A stretch of 54,903 nucleotides of DNA from an uncultured Eubacterium sp. (GCA_910585745.1 CAJUFM010000002.1:48837-103739), one strand, 5' to 3'. Counted from the first letter of the stretch, positions 8,285 to 17,748 are shown. The notes: a model not told the origin generated them from the letters alone. Program-made: numbers and translations.

Positions 8285-9733
8285 ATGAGTATAATGAGTT
8301 TAACAGCAGTAGGACTTGGAAAAAAGATAAAGAGCGGTGAGATCGGAGTGGCAGAGGCGGCAAAAGCGGCTCTGGAAGAAACCCAGAAGCGTGAGGACCA
8401 GATCAACAGCTATGTGACAGTTCTGGATGAGAAAACCATTCTGGCACAGGCAGAAGAGGTTCAAAAGCAGATTGACAGCGGCGCACTGGACAGTCCTCTG
8501 GCGGGAGTGCCGGCAGCGATAAAGGACAATATGTGTACCAGGGGAATCCTGACTACCTGCAGTTCAAAAATCCTGGGGAATTTTGTACCTTCCTATTCTG
8601 CGGAAGCGGTGCGGAACCTGGAAAAAACCGGGGCGGTCATAATCGGAAAGACAAATATGGATGAGTTTGCCATGGGCAGTACCACAGAAACATCGGCCTA
8701 TGGTATCACGAGAAATCCTCACAATACAAAGCACGTTCCAGGAGGGTCTTCCGGAGGTTCCTGTGCGGCGGTGGCGGCCTGTGAATGCTCCTACGCACTG
8801 GGATCTGACACTGGCGGTTCCATCCGCCAGCCCAGTTCATTTTGCGGTGTGACAGGGATTAAGCCCACCTATGGCACCGTTTCCCGGTATGGTCTGATCG
8901 CCTACGGCTCTTCTCTGGATCAGATTGGTCCCATCGCAAAGGACGTGACAGACTGTGCGACGATCCTGGAAGCCATATCTTCCTATGACAAAAAGGACAG
9001 TACATCCATTCAGCGGAAAGATCTTGATTTTACTTCCGCCCTTGTGGCGGACGTCAAGGGCATGAAGATCGGGATTCCCAGAGATTATTTTGGGGAGGGG
9101 CTGGATCCCCAGGTAAAGACTGCGATAGAAAAGGCAGCGGGGGTTCTGGAAGAAAGAGGTGCTATCCTGGAAGAATTCGACCTGAGCCTTGTGGAATATG
9201 CGATCCCTGCCTACTATGTGATCGCATCGGCGGAGGCAAGCTCGAATCTGTCACGCTTTGATGGAGTAAAATACGGATACCGAACTGGAGACTACGAGGG
9301 ACTTCACAATATGTACAAGAAGACCCGCTCGGAAGGCTTTGGGCCAGAGGTTAAGCGTCGGATCATGCTGGGATCCTTTGTTCTCAGCAGCGGTTATTAT
9401 GATGCGTATTACCTGAAGGCGCTGCGTACCAAGGCCCTGATCAAAAAAGCCTTTGACCAGGCCTTTGAGAGATACGATATGATACTGGCTCCGGCGGCGC
9501 CCACCACAGCGCCAAAGATCGGTGAGAGCCTGAGCGATCCCATCAAGATGTACCTGGGAGATATTTATACCATCTCTGTTAATCTGGCGGGACTTCCCGG
9601 GATCAGCCTTCCCTGCGGAAAAGACGACAAAGGGCTTCCCATCGGAATGCAGCTGATCGGGGACTGCTTTCAGGAGAAAAAGATCATCCGCGGGGCTTAT
9701 ACCTTTGAGCAACATCGCTCACAGGAACAATAA
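8285..9733 (+). CDS. gatA: Asp-tRNA(Asn)/Glu-tRNA(Gln) amidotransferase subunit A
   Basis: 482 aa amidase-signature enzyme. The catalytic Ser-cisSer-Lys triad is visible: Lys in AAIKDNM (near residue 79) and the two serines in the Gly/Ser-rich GGSSGGSCAAVAA and SDTGGSIRQP segments (about 155-180). GatA hydrolyses glutamine and passes ammonia through a channel to GatB, where the Asp- or Glu-tRNA is amidated. The length matches the family. GGAAAGGAG lies just upstream, and the gene is 23 nt after gatC and 14 nt before gatB. Confidence 0.96.
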   Translation: MSIMSLTAVGLGKKIKSGEIGVAEAAKAALEETQKREDQINSYVTVLDEKTILAQAEEVQKQIDSGALDSPLAGVPAAIKDNMCTRGILTTCSSKILGNFVPSYSAEAVRNLEKTGAVIIGKTNMDEFAMGSTTETSAYGITRNPHNTKHVPGGSSGGSCAAVAACECSYALGSDTGGSIRQPSSFCGVTGIKPTYGTVSRYGLIAYGSSLDQIGPIAKDVTDCATILEAISSYDKKDSTSIQRKDLDFTSALVADVKGMKIGIPRDYFGEGLDPQVKTAIEKAAGVLEERGAILEEFDLSLVEYAIPAYYVIASAEASSNLSRFDGVKYGYRTGDYEGLHNMYKKTRSEGFGPEVKRRIMLGSFVLSSGYYDAYYLKALRTKALIKKAFDQAFERYDMILAPAAPTTAPKIGESLSDPIKMYLGDIYTISVNLAGLPGISLPCGKDDKGLPIGMQLIGDCFQEKKIIRGAYTFEQHRSQEQ

Positions 9734-9747
9734 AAGGAGGGGATATC

Positions 9748-11181
9748 ATGGCAAAACAATATGAAACAGTGATCGGACTGGAAGTTCATGTAGAACTTGC
9801 GACAAAGACAAAGATATTCTGCGGCTGTACCACGGAGTTTGGCGGTGCGCCTAATACACACACCTGCCCTGTCTGTACCGGAATGCCGGGATCTCTTCCT
9901 GTATTAAATAAGCAGGTGGTGGAATATGCCATGGCAGTGGGACTCGCCACCAACTGTAAGATCACCCAGTACTGTAAATTCGACCGGAAAAATTATTTTT
10001 ACCCGGATAACCCGCAGAACTATCAGATCTCCCAGCTGTATCTGCCGATCTGCCGGGACGGCCATGTTGATATTGAAACGCCGGCAGGAAAAAAAACCAT
10101 TGGGATCCATGAGATTCATATGGAAGAGGATGCTGGAAAACTGGTGCACGACGAATGGGAAGATTGTTCATTGGTAGACTTTAACCGCTCCGGGGTGCCA
10201 TTGATCGAAATCGTGTCAGAGCCGGATATGAGAAGCGCCGAAGAGGTCATCGCTTATCTGGAAAAGCTCCGTATGACCATTCAGTATCTGGGAGCCTCGG
10301 ACTGCAAGCTCAACGAGGGTTCCATGCGGGCGGATGTCAACCTTTCGGTCCGTGAGGCGGGCGCTTCCGAGTTTGGGACCCGTACCGAGATGAAGAACCT
10401 GAACTCCTTCAAGGCAATATCCAGAGCCATCGAAGGAGAGCGGGCGCGTCAGATCGAACTGATCGAGGAGGGTAAAAAGGTCATCCAGGAGACAAGACGC
10501 TGGGATGATAATAAGGAATATTCCTATGCGATGCGCTCCAAAGAGGATGCCCAGGACTATCGTTATTTTCCTGATCCAGACCTGGTGCCCGTCAGCATCA
10601 GTGATGCGTGGATCGCAGAGGTAAAGGCGCGCCAGCCGGAGCTTCAGGAGGAAAAGGCAGCACGATACAAGAAAGAGTTTGACATACCCGAATACGACAT
10701 CAATATTATTACCAGCTCAAAGAGTCTGGCGGATATGTTTGAGGCGGCCACAGCGATCTGCCACAATGCAAAAAAAGTATCCAACTGGCTTATGGTGGAG
10801 ACCATGCGTCTTTTAAAGGAAAAGGACATGGAGCCGGAGGATATCACTTTCACACCGGAGAATCTGGCGGTGCTCATTCATTTGACCGATGCGAATGCCA
10901 TCAACTCTACGGTGGCAAAGGAAATATTTAAAAAAATGTTTTCCGAAAATATTGATGTGGAGCAGTATGTGGTGGAGAACGGTCTGAGGACAGTCAACGA
11001 CGAGGGAGCGCTCAGGCAGACAATCGAGAAAGTGATCGCTGAAAACCCACAATCGGTTTCGGATTATCAGGCAGGAAAGACTAAAGCCATTGGTTTCCTG
11101 GTGGGGCAGACTATGAAAGCCATGAAAGGCAAGGCAGACCCTGGAATGGTAAACCAGATTCTCAAAGAATTGCTGGATTAG
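9748..11181 (+). CDS. gatB: Asp-tRNA(Asn)/Glu-tRNA(Gln) amidotransferase subunit B
   Basis: 477 aa, full length. It starts with the conserved ETVIGLEVHVEL and the zinc-binding cysteines CGCTTEFGG ... HTCPVCTGMPG (residues about 24-50). The kinase-like active site has YFYPDNPQNYQISQ and IHMEEDAGKL. The C-terminal helical and YqeY-like tail (about 330-477) recognises the tRNA elbow and ends with MKGKADPGMVNQILKELL. GatB phosphorylates and amidates the misacylated aminoacyl-tRNA. AAAGGAGG at 9734-9741 precedes the ATG. It is the last gene of the T-box operon; a new promoter for the PilZ gene follows at 11216. Confidence 0.96.
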   Translation: MAKQYETVIGLEVHVELATKTKIFCGCTTEFGGAPNTHTCPVCTGMPGSLPVLNKQVVEYAMAVGLATNCKITQYCKFDRKNYFYPDNPQNYQISQLYLPICRDGHVDIETPAGKKTIGIHEIHMEEDAGKLVHDEWEDCSLVDFNRSGVPLIEIVSEPDMRSAEEVIAYLEKLRMTIQYLGASDCKLNEGSMRADVNLSVREAGASEFGTRTEMKNLNSFKAISRAIEGERARQIELIEEGKKVIQETRRWDDNKEYSYAMRSKEDAQDYRYFPDPDLVPVSISDAWIAEVKARQPELQEEKAARYKKEFDIPEYDINIITSSKSLADMFEAATAICHNAKKVSNWLMVETMRLLKEKDMEPEDITFTPENLAVLIHLTDANAINSTVAKEIFKKMFSENIDVEQYVVENGLRTVNDEGALRQTIEKVIAENPQSVSDYQAGKTKAIGFLVGQTMKAMKGKADPGMVNQILKELLD

Positions 11182-11215
11182 TTGTTAATAGTCTTCAGAT
11201 TCTTTAAGAAAGTGG

Positions 11216-11244
11216 TTGACGGCAAGCGTTTTCTAAGCGATAAT
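11216..11244 (+). promoter_or_regulatory. Promoter of the PilZ gene
   Basis: TTGACG (11216-11221), a 17-bp spacer and GATAAT (11239-11244), 35 nt upstream of the ATG. Confidence 0.5.
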
Positions 11245-11278
11245 AATAGTAACAGCTGGTGGCAAAGGGGGGCTATTT

Positions 11279-11620
11279 ATGATTGAGATGAGAAAAGAAA
11301 AGAGATGGCCGGCAAAGCTGGAACTGGAGATCTCTTCATTATTTAAACAGGATAATGTAAAAGTAGAAAATATCAATGCGCCGATCGAGGTGTTTGATGT
11401 CTCCAAGGTGGGGATTGGATTTAAGACCAAAAGCGTTCTGCCGGTGGGATATTATTTCAATGCCAGGCTTGTGCTATGTGACAGTGGTACGTTAAATTGT
11501 GTGGTTCGTATCGTGCGCCATCAGGAGACGCAGGATGGTAATATCTATGGCTGTGAGATCGTGGGAACGGCATCCATCATGGATTATGTCTTTAATGACT
11601 ATGCGGCTACGCTGAGTTAG
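11279..11620 (+). CDS. Single-domain PilZ c-di-GMP receptor
   Basis: 113 aa. The two PilZ ligand motifs are present: RxxxR as RKEKR (residues 5-9) and (D/N)xSxxG as DVSKVG (about 39-44), followed by a beta-barrel with alternating hydrophobic strands. It is therefore expected to bind cyclic di-GMP. With no output domain it probably acts as a stand-alone adaptor. A diguanylate cyclase is encoded in the same window at 33967, but nothing ties the two together beyond the shared signal. AAAGGGGGGC precedes the start. Confidence 0.85.
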   Translation: MIEMRKEKRWPAKLELEISSLFKQDNVKVENINAPIEVFDVSKVGIGFKTKSVLPVGYYFNARLVLCDSGTLNCVVRIVRHQETQDGNIYGCEIVGTASIMDYVFNDYAATLS

Positions 11621-11649
11621 TGTCCGTACACGTTAATATTTGATCAATA

Positions 11650-11690
11650 AAAACATGGGCGTTCCGGCAGTGTCGGGAGTCCATGTTTTG
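11650..11690 (+). terminator. Hairpin after the PilZ gene, likely terminator
   Basis: AAAACATGG (11650-11658) pairs with CCATGTTTT (11681-11689). The 9-bp stem contains its own T-run on the 3' arm. Confidence 0.55.
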
Positions 11691-11722
11691 TCCGTTTGAA
11701 AATATATCAGGGAGTGTGAAAA

Positions 11723-13054
11723 ATGCAGAAAATAGAAATAAAATATTTAGGCCCTATAAGAGAATTAGAAATTCAAGTAAGAGATTTTAATTTACTTATC
11801 GGTGAACAGGCAACTGGGAAAAGTACAGTGGCAAAGGCAATATATTTTTTTAGAATGATAAAAGCTACTATAACGGACTATCTTTGTCAGTTATATGATG
11901 ATGCCCTATATAATGGAAATGATGTTAGTGGCGGATTTAAAAAAGTTATAAAAAAGGAACTGAAATCAATTTTCATTTCATTATTTGGCTTTAGCTGGGA
12001 TTTGGATCAACGTTTGTATTTAAAATATGAATACGCAGATGATATTTCCATTAAAGTAGATTTGAATGGATCTGCAAAAAGAAAATATATAAGCGTCTCA
12101 TATTCTCAAAAATTAACCCAGGAAATAGAAATTTTAGAAAAAGAAGCTTTAAAATTGTATCATCAAAAACCAGATGCTAATGTCAGCCTTTCTTACGCAA
12201 GTAAAGAACGATTGCGAAACTATGATTATTTTAGAAACAACGTTAATAAAATTTTTGAAGATTTCAAAGAAACCTATTATATTCCAGCTGGAAGAAGTAT
12301 GATAACTTTGTTGGTTAATAATCGTTCATTAATTGAAAATGAAAATTTGGATTTGATATCGCGGGAGTTTATGCGGATTATTGACAATATTCATGGGGCA
12401 TTTACTGATGGAATTCGAAACGTTCATAAACGTTATCCAGATGGGGAAAGAAAGTTTGATGTTGGAAAAATATCAGAAATATTAATCTCTGATTTGAAAG
12501 GTGATTATCAATATAATGCGGGAAAAGAATATATCATTACAAAGGATAAAGAACTGCACAGTGAAAAAATACCAATTAACTTTGCATCATCGGGGCAGCA
12601 GGAAGTTTTGTGGCTGCTCAATCAATTATATATTTTGATGTTAAAAAAGGAGAAAGCATTTGTAATTATAGAGGAACCAGAAGCTCACTTGTATCCAAAT
12701 CTGCAGAATAAGGTGGTTGAATTTATTGCTTATTTTGCGAATGTGAATGAAAGTTCTATTATGGTTACAACGCATAGTCCGTATGTATTGACTTCTGTAA
12801 ATGCATTATATTGTGCGGGAAAAACCATTCAGGAGTTTCCTAATCTGAAAAAGAAAGTATATGATATAATTGGAAATGGGTGTGAGATTTTTCCAGAGAA
12901 AGTTATGGCGTTAAAAATAAATAAGGATACAAGTATACAAAATTTAATTAACGAAGAATATGGTGAAATTAATACGGAAATGATTGACGAAATTTCAGAT
13001 AGAGTAAATGAGAAATACACAGAATTGTTTTATCTTTTAACGGAAAAAGAATAA
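11723..13054 (+). CDS. AAA family (OLD/RecF-like) ATPase of a putative defence pair
   Basis: 443 aa. Walker A is GEQATGKST (about residues 27-35), an ABC-like signature is SSGQQE (about 291-296), Walker B is VIIEEPEAHLYP (about 313-324) and the switch His is in TTHSP (about 349-353). This is the AAA_15/AAA_21 type with a long helical insertion between the halves. Only about 90 residues follow the switch His, and no TOPRIM motifs are seen, unlike GajA or OLD nucleases. The next gene, 15 nt downstream, encodes a PD-(D/E)XK-like protein, so nuclease activity may be supplied in trans. The gene is visibly richer in A and T than its flanks, suggesting transfer. GGGAG precedes the ATG. The function is inferred from architecture only. 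Confidence 0.8.
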   Translation: MQKIEIKYLGPIRELEIQVRDFNLLIGEQATGKSTVAKAIYFFRMIKATITDYLCQLYDDALYNGNDVSGGFKKVIKKELKSIFISLFGFSWDLDQRLYLKYEYADDISIKVDLNGSAKRKYISVSYSQKLTQEIEILEKEALKLYHQKPDANVSLSYASKERLRNYDYFRNNVNKIFEDFKETYYIPAGRSMITLLVNNRSLIENENLDLISREFMRIIDNIHGAFTDGIRNVHKRYPDGERKFDVGKISEILISDLKGDYQYNAGKEYIITKDKELHSEKIPINFASSGQQEVLWLLNQLYILMLKKEKAFVIIEEPEAHLYPNLQNKVVEFIAYFANVNESSIMVTTHSPYVLTSVNALYCAGKTIQEFPNLKKKVYDIIGNGCEIFPEKVMALKINKDTSIQNLINEEYGEINTEMIDEISDRVNEKYTELFYLLTEKE

Positions 13055-13069
13055 CGAGGGGAGGAAACG

Positions 13070-13696
13070 ATGAGGAAGGAAGAGAATAATAAAAAGATGG
13101 TATCTGATCCGTTATGTACATTGCCATTTGGAACGTATAATGAGTCATTTGAGCATCTTAATATAGGTGAGAAAAAGACGCTTAAGGATTCAAAATCGGA
13201 TAAAAATTCTTTTATGCCGGTAAAAGTAGTTGATGAAAAAGTATTTTTAACAAAGCCTGATGGAAAACTGATTCCTAATATTCAAGGTCAGCGTAAATGC
13301 GATTTTCTAATATATTGTCAAAGTAAGCCACAGTCATGTTTTATTGAACTTAAAGGGGAAAACATTTCAATCAAAGAAGGGTATAATCCCTATAATCAAA
13401 TTAGTGATACGGTGGATTATTTAAAAAAGGAAGAGCAATTAAAAGGTTTAGTGGATCATAGAGTTGAAAAGCATGCATTTATTGTTTCACCAGGGCGTCA
13501 AAAATTTCCCAAAGGAATAGAATCCAAGGAAAGATTTCTTTGGCAGAAACTTATACAAAAAGGAGAGAATAAGAAGAAAATAGAAGATCTTATTCATTAT
13601 GTAAAAGTGACGAAATCAGATCGATATAGTAATAATGGGCAAATCATTTGTTCTCCCAGATCACCTATAGAAATTCCATTTGGTAATAGGGAGTGA
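13070..13696 (+). CDS. PD-(D/E)XK nuclease-like partner of the AAA ATPase
   Basis: 208 aa, no signal peptide. A nuclease-like core is suggested by KCDFLIYC (Asp near residue 80), followed about 15 residues later by SCFIELKGE, whose E-x-K pattern fits the second and third catalytic residues. A helix with NQISDTVDYL comes next, supplying the Gln/Asp often found after the core. The spacing and hydrophobic strands match small restriction-endonuclease-fold proteins. I do not recognise a named family. It is coupled to the upstream ATPase (15-nt gap, GAGGGGAGG before the ATG) and shares its AT-rich composition. Alternative: a regulatory or structural partner with a degenerate nuclease fold. Confidence 0.65.
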   Translation: MRKEENNKKMVSDPLCTLPFGTYNESFEHLNIGEKKTLKDSKSDKNSFMPVKVVDEKVFLTKPDGKLIPNIQGQRKCDFLIYCQSKPQSCFIELKGENISIKEGYNPYNQISDTVDYLKKEEQLKGLVDHRVEKHAFIVSPGRQKFPKGIESKERFLWQKLIQKGENKKKIEDLIHYVKVTKSDRYSNNGQIICSPRSPIEIPFGNRE

Positions 13697-13755
13697 AAAT
13701 TTTATCTATAGGGATAATGGGTGCATTTATTTAATATAAAAAATATGTCTAGCAG

Positions 13756-13950
13756 GGAAAAAAGCTGAGGTTGTTATTGAGTTCGGGTCAGACAATACAA
13801 AGGGGATTGTGCTGTTATCTGATTATTGTGCAGATGTATCCTATTCTGGCAGTGATTTTCAACCGGATGAGAAGAATGTTGGATTTAGCTGGCTGCTTGT
13901 CAGAGACAGCAAATCTTCTGAATGGGAATTGAAATCCTGCGGGTACGCTT
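13756..13950 (+). pseudogene. C-terminal remnant of a lost gene
   Basis: An open stretch with no start codon and an in-frame TAA upstream near 13740. It encodes about 64 residues beginning AGKKAEVVIEFGSD and ending FSWLLVRDSKSSEWELKSCG-YA-stop. The LVRDSKxxxW...GY ending resembles the C-terminal tail of secreted DUF4829/M56-associated domains, but the fragment is too short to assign. A good terminator follows at 14009. It is the best candidate for a deletion scar in the 514-nt stretch between the nuclease-like gene and the next promoter. Confidence 0.45.
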
Positions 13951-14008
13951 AAGCGATTTTTATTATTACATATATGCTTTTTTAAGAAATATAATATGTT
14001 ATTGAGGA

Positions 14009-14038
14009 AGAGATGGTTGACGTTGGCCATCTTTTTTT
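14009..14038 (+). terminator. Rho-independent terminator of the remnant gene
   Basis: AGATGG (14011-14016) pairs with CCATCT (14027-14032) and is followed by a run of seven Ts. The rest of 13951-14126 shows no gene. Confidence 0.6.
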
Positions 14039-14126
14039 CTTGTTTAAGAATATGCAGGAAGCACGTAACTCAAAAGGATTACATTCTCCTTGTCGAATTT
14101 TGTCGATATATGCCGAATGTTTGTTC

Positions 14127-14155
14127 TTGTTGTATTATGTCAGATTATGTATAAT
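14127..14155 (+). promoter_or_regulatory. Promoter of the broken protease gene
   Basis: TTGTTG (14127-14132), a 17-bp spacer and TATAAT (14150-14155), 56 nt before the ATG at 14211. The promoter is intact although the gene is not. Confidence 0.55.
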
Positions 14156-14210
14156 GTAAATAACAACTTGCACTAGGGGAAGTTGTAAATAAACACAAGA
14201 AAGGAACTGA

Positions 14211-16768
14211 ATGAATATGAAAAGAGCTTTAGCAATACTATTATTTATCGGAATGATGCTGTCAGGGGTATGCCAGCCATTCAGCAAAACGACCTGCTCT
14301 GCAGGAACAGACCAGCAAACTACAACCTATGCAGGAGAAAATTTCAGGATCGAGTATCAGATCGTATCCCAGTGGGACCACGGCTACATAGCCAACGTGA
14401 CCATATTCAATACAGGCAGTACAACAATTGAAAACTGGGAATTATCCTATCAGTCCTCGGATGAATACGTCAATATCTGGAACGCCTGTGTTGACTATCG
14501 TGGGGCAAAATATTACAATATAAAAAATGCAGGTCATAACCAGAACATCCGGCCCGGAGAGTCAGTTTCCTTCGGCTTCCAGGCGGCATACAAAGAAGAA
14601 TCCGTGGATATTCCCCGGTCCTAAAAATTCTGGGGGACAGGCTTGTGGTGAACAATAAGGAATGCCGGATCCAGTTCGATGTGGTAAACCAATGGCATGA
14701 CGGCTGTATCATGAACGCTACCCTGTATAACAACTCGGATAAAAATATCGAAAACTGGTCCATGGAGTACGGTTTCGATTTCGAGATACAGAACATTTGG
14801 AGAGCAAAAATAGAGAGCCGTAACGGAAATACATATAAATTAGCCAACTGTGAGTACAATTCGGTGATCCGACCTGGGGAAAGTGAAACCTTCGGTATGC
14901 AGATCCATTTTCCCGAGGGAACAGAGTTCAAAAAACCTTATGACATCAAATTATACCAGTACCGGAAGGATGACTGGTATCTTGATTTTGACAAGGAATG
15001 GAACCGGACCATGATTCGTGCCAACGATGATAAAGTACTGGCAGCGCTTCAAAAAAACAAGAACACGATAAAAATAGGTGTCATCGATTCGGGAATCGAC
15101 TATTCCTCGAATATAAAAGTGGCAGCAGTTGAAAATTTTGTCACTGCCTATACCGAAAAGAACCCGATCTTTGGGGACTTATCGGGACACGGGACAGCCG
15201 TGGCAGGGATCCTCGCTTCGGATCCATCCCGGAATGAAGATTCTTACCAGTTTGACAACAAATACTTAAAGTAGCTGACCACAGAAAAAGTCAGTGGAAT
15301 CAATCCCTATGTGAAACTTTACTCCGCCGAAGTTCTGGACGAATCAAACAAAACCACTGTGGACCAGCTGGTGAATGGAATCAACTGGGCCGTGGAAAAG
15401 GGCGTTAAGATCCTGAACATCAGCTGCGGACTGGAAAAAGATTCAGCTAAACTGCATAACGCCATTAAAAAAGCCTCTGCCAAAGGGATCCTGATCGTTG
15501 CCGCAGCGGGGGATGGAAAAACCGTCCAGTATCCAGCGAAGTATGAAGAAGTGATGGCCGTGGGCTCAGTAAAGTGCAATGGAGAGCAGACCGGATCCTC
15601 CCCCACTGGAAACGAGATTGAAGTTGTCGCACCGGGGGAAGACGTAACCACCTATGGTCCTTTTGAGATCTTGACAAACCAGTCAGGCACCAGCATGGCG
15701 GCCCCACAGGTGTCCGCCCTGGCCGCTATTTTGTGGCAGCAGGATCCTTCCCAGTCTGCCGATTTCATCCGTAAGCTGATTGGTGCTTCGGCACATTCCC
15801 TTGGGGAACCTGCAAAGTATGGGTATGGCCTGATCGACTGCGCCTACGCCCTGGAGCAGTACGGTAAGTTTGCGGAGGGATATCATGCAGCAGGTGCGGA
15901 GAAGATGTCCCTGCTGGCGGATAACGACCATACATTACTGCTGACAGATGAAGAAGTGGTACGGGGGTACTGGAGTGGTGTAAATCATCAAGCCGTTGCA
16001 AAAGGAGACTTTGATTTTCTAAAAAAAGGTGCAATATGGTCTGATAACAAAAAATCCACAGTGAGGGGAATGAAGGACCACCCGGAATTTCATGGATATT
16101 TCAAAAAAAATTATGTGGATGCCTACATTACCATGACTGAAGCGGCTTCAAAACTGTACAAAAATGGGAAATTCCCCAAATTAGATAAGGATTATTATAA
16201 TAGTTTTAAAAAGGCTGCCAATTTAGGGTTTAAAAATTATAAAATAACAAAGAAAGAAGATAAGGCAAACTTTGTATATGGAATGGCACTGCATACGGCG
16301 GCTGATATATTTTCCCACAGCACGACGGGAGTGAAGGGAAATGACCGAAAAAATTTGAAAGAAAAAAAATTAAAAGTTCTTTGTAAACAGTGGGATGTGT
16401 TAAAGCATGGTCCCAAAGATTCTAATGGTAAATTTAGTGCAGATAAAAACTTTGCGGATTCCACGAAATGTATATCAAGCAGGTATAGTAAAAGTGCAAA
16501 AAACGTATGCAGTGCCATCATAAATCAGGCTGTGTTGAAGCATAAAAAGGGAAACAAAAAGGTGTTTGAATACATTTATTATTATAAGTCTGTTAAAAAA
16601 GCGTCGAAGATCAAAAAAGAATCGGATAAGAAAAACTATGTGATAAAATCCTATGGAATACTGAATTTAACAAAGTATCTAAAACCAGGAGATAATAACA
16701 AGCTTAAAACAGTCGTAAACAATGCTGGGAATGCAAATATCAAGAAGGTGGTGGAAGGATGGAAATAA
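14211..16768 (+). pseudogene. Broken secreted CBM2-CBM2-subtilase-phospholipase C-like protein
   Basis: Three reading-frame pieces form one gene. Piece 1 (14211-14624) has a signal peptide and a CBM2-like domain (SQWDHGYIANVTIFNTGS, IRPGESVSFGFQ). Piece 2 (14645-15274) has a second CBM2-like domain and the subtilase start with catalytic Asp (IGVIDSGID) and His (SGHGTAVAG). Piece 3 (15311-16768) has catalytic Ser (SGTSMAAP) and a C-terminal domain with an ALHTAADIFSHS helix resembling zinc-dependent phospholipase C. Pieces 1 and 2 rejoin if one C is added to the CCCC run at 14613-14616, giving DIPPVLKILGDRLVV. Pieces 2 and 3 share a frame broken only by a TAG at 15272-15274. The oxyanion Asn position reads AAAGDGK, with Asp in place of the usual Asn. 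Probably inactive; a sequencing error could explain the C-run but hardly the TAG too. Confidence 0.85.
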
Positions 16769-17748
16769 AAAAGTGGACCATGTTGTTGCTCTGTATTATT
16801 TTGTGTACAGGCAGTATCCCTTGTAATGCTGCAGCAAAAAAGACCAGTGGAACAGATGGAAACGGTAATACCTGGGTGTATGATGTAAAGACGAAGACCC
16901 TCACTTTTTCTGGAAATAAAGGTATAGAAGATTTTACGATGGATGGCCATAGTCCGGAACCAGACTGGTATGTCTGGAGTGATAAGGCAGAACACATCAT
17001 AATAAACGATGGAATTACTGGAATAGGACAATGGGCATTCTATTCATTTGTAGACTTGAAGACCGTTGTCATGACTGATTCGATAACATGGATCGGAGAT
17101 GGAGCATTTATATTTTGTATGAATTTAACGTCTGTCAAGTTATCTGCAAATATTAAAGGTATACAGGGGGAAGCATTTTATGGTTGTAACAAATTGGAAC
17201 ACCTCACACTGCCGGATACTCTGAAAACCCTGGGATCATTTGGTTCATGTTCAAAACTGAAAGAAGTTATCATACCGGATAGCGTGTCCAAGACATATGA
17301 GTCGCTATTTGTTGGATGTACATCCCTTACAAAGATCAAGCTGCCAAAAGGCATGAAGGAAATTAAGCAGTATGATTTTACCAATTGTAAGAACCTGAGA
17401 ACTTTGGATATCCCGGAAGCTGTGACCACTGTGTCCATGTCCGCTTTTTCTGGCACAAAACTGAAAAAGATCACGCTGCCGAAAAATGTAACAACAATAA
17501 AAAAAGGGATGCCTTATCGTGGAAAAGATAAAGTTTTTGCTGTAAATAATGATTCCGAGCTGCCAACTAAAGACCTCCGCCTGATCGAAATAAAATCAAA
17601 AAAGGTAAAAAGCATTGCCAAAGGTTCCTTTTCTGGTCTTTCTTCCAAAGTAGTGATCAAGGTTCCGAAAAGCAGGAAGAGAAAGTACACGAAGATGCTA
17701 CGAAAAAGCGGACTGGAAAAAAAGGTAAAGATCAGGACACTGCGATGA
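16759..17748 (+). CDS. Secreted BspA-type leucine-rich repeat protein
   Basis: 329 aa. A signal peptide (about 1-25, ending CNA-AAK) is followed by LRR_5 repeats with the pattern ITGIGQWAFYSFVDLKTVVMTD, IGDGAFIFCMNLTSVKL, EAFYGCNKLEHLTLPD and IKLPKGMKEI (residues about 75-270). A basic C-terminal tail follows (KSRKRKYTKMLRKSGLEKK). BspA-type LRR proteins are cell-surface adhesins or ligand-binding proteins; the ligand here is unknown. There is no LPxTG motif. The ATG overlaps the end of the upstream protease gene by 10 nt, so the pair was probably cotranscribed and translationally coupled. Expression may suffer from the upstream nonsense mutation. Confidence 0.85.
   Translation: MEIKKWTMLLLCIILCTGSIPCNAAAKKTSGTDGNGNTWVYDVKTKTLTFSGNKGIEDFTMDGHSPEPDWYVWSDKAEHIIINDGITGIGQWAFYSFVDLKTVVMTDSITWIGDGAFIFCMNLTSVKLSANIKGIQGEAFYGCNKLEHLTLPDTLKTLGSFGSCSKLKEVIIPDSVSKTYESLFVGCTSLTKIKLPKGMKEIKQYDFTNCKNLRTLDIPEAVTTVSMSAFSGTKLKKITLPKNVTTIKKGMPYRGKDKVFAVNNDSELPTKDLRLIEIKSKKVKSIAKGSFSGLSSKVVIKVPKSRKRKYTKMLRKSGLEKKVKIRTLR

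Noticed and set aside
11723..13696. Gabija, Septu or PARIS assignment for the ATPase/nuclease-like pair
   Set aside because: No TOPRIM, UvrD helicase, HNH or DUF4435 features are visible in either protein.
15272..15274. TAG as a recoded pyrrolysine or readthrough codon
   Set aside because: No pyl genes or stem-loop are visible, and the same gene also has an upstream frameshift, so decay is simpler.
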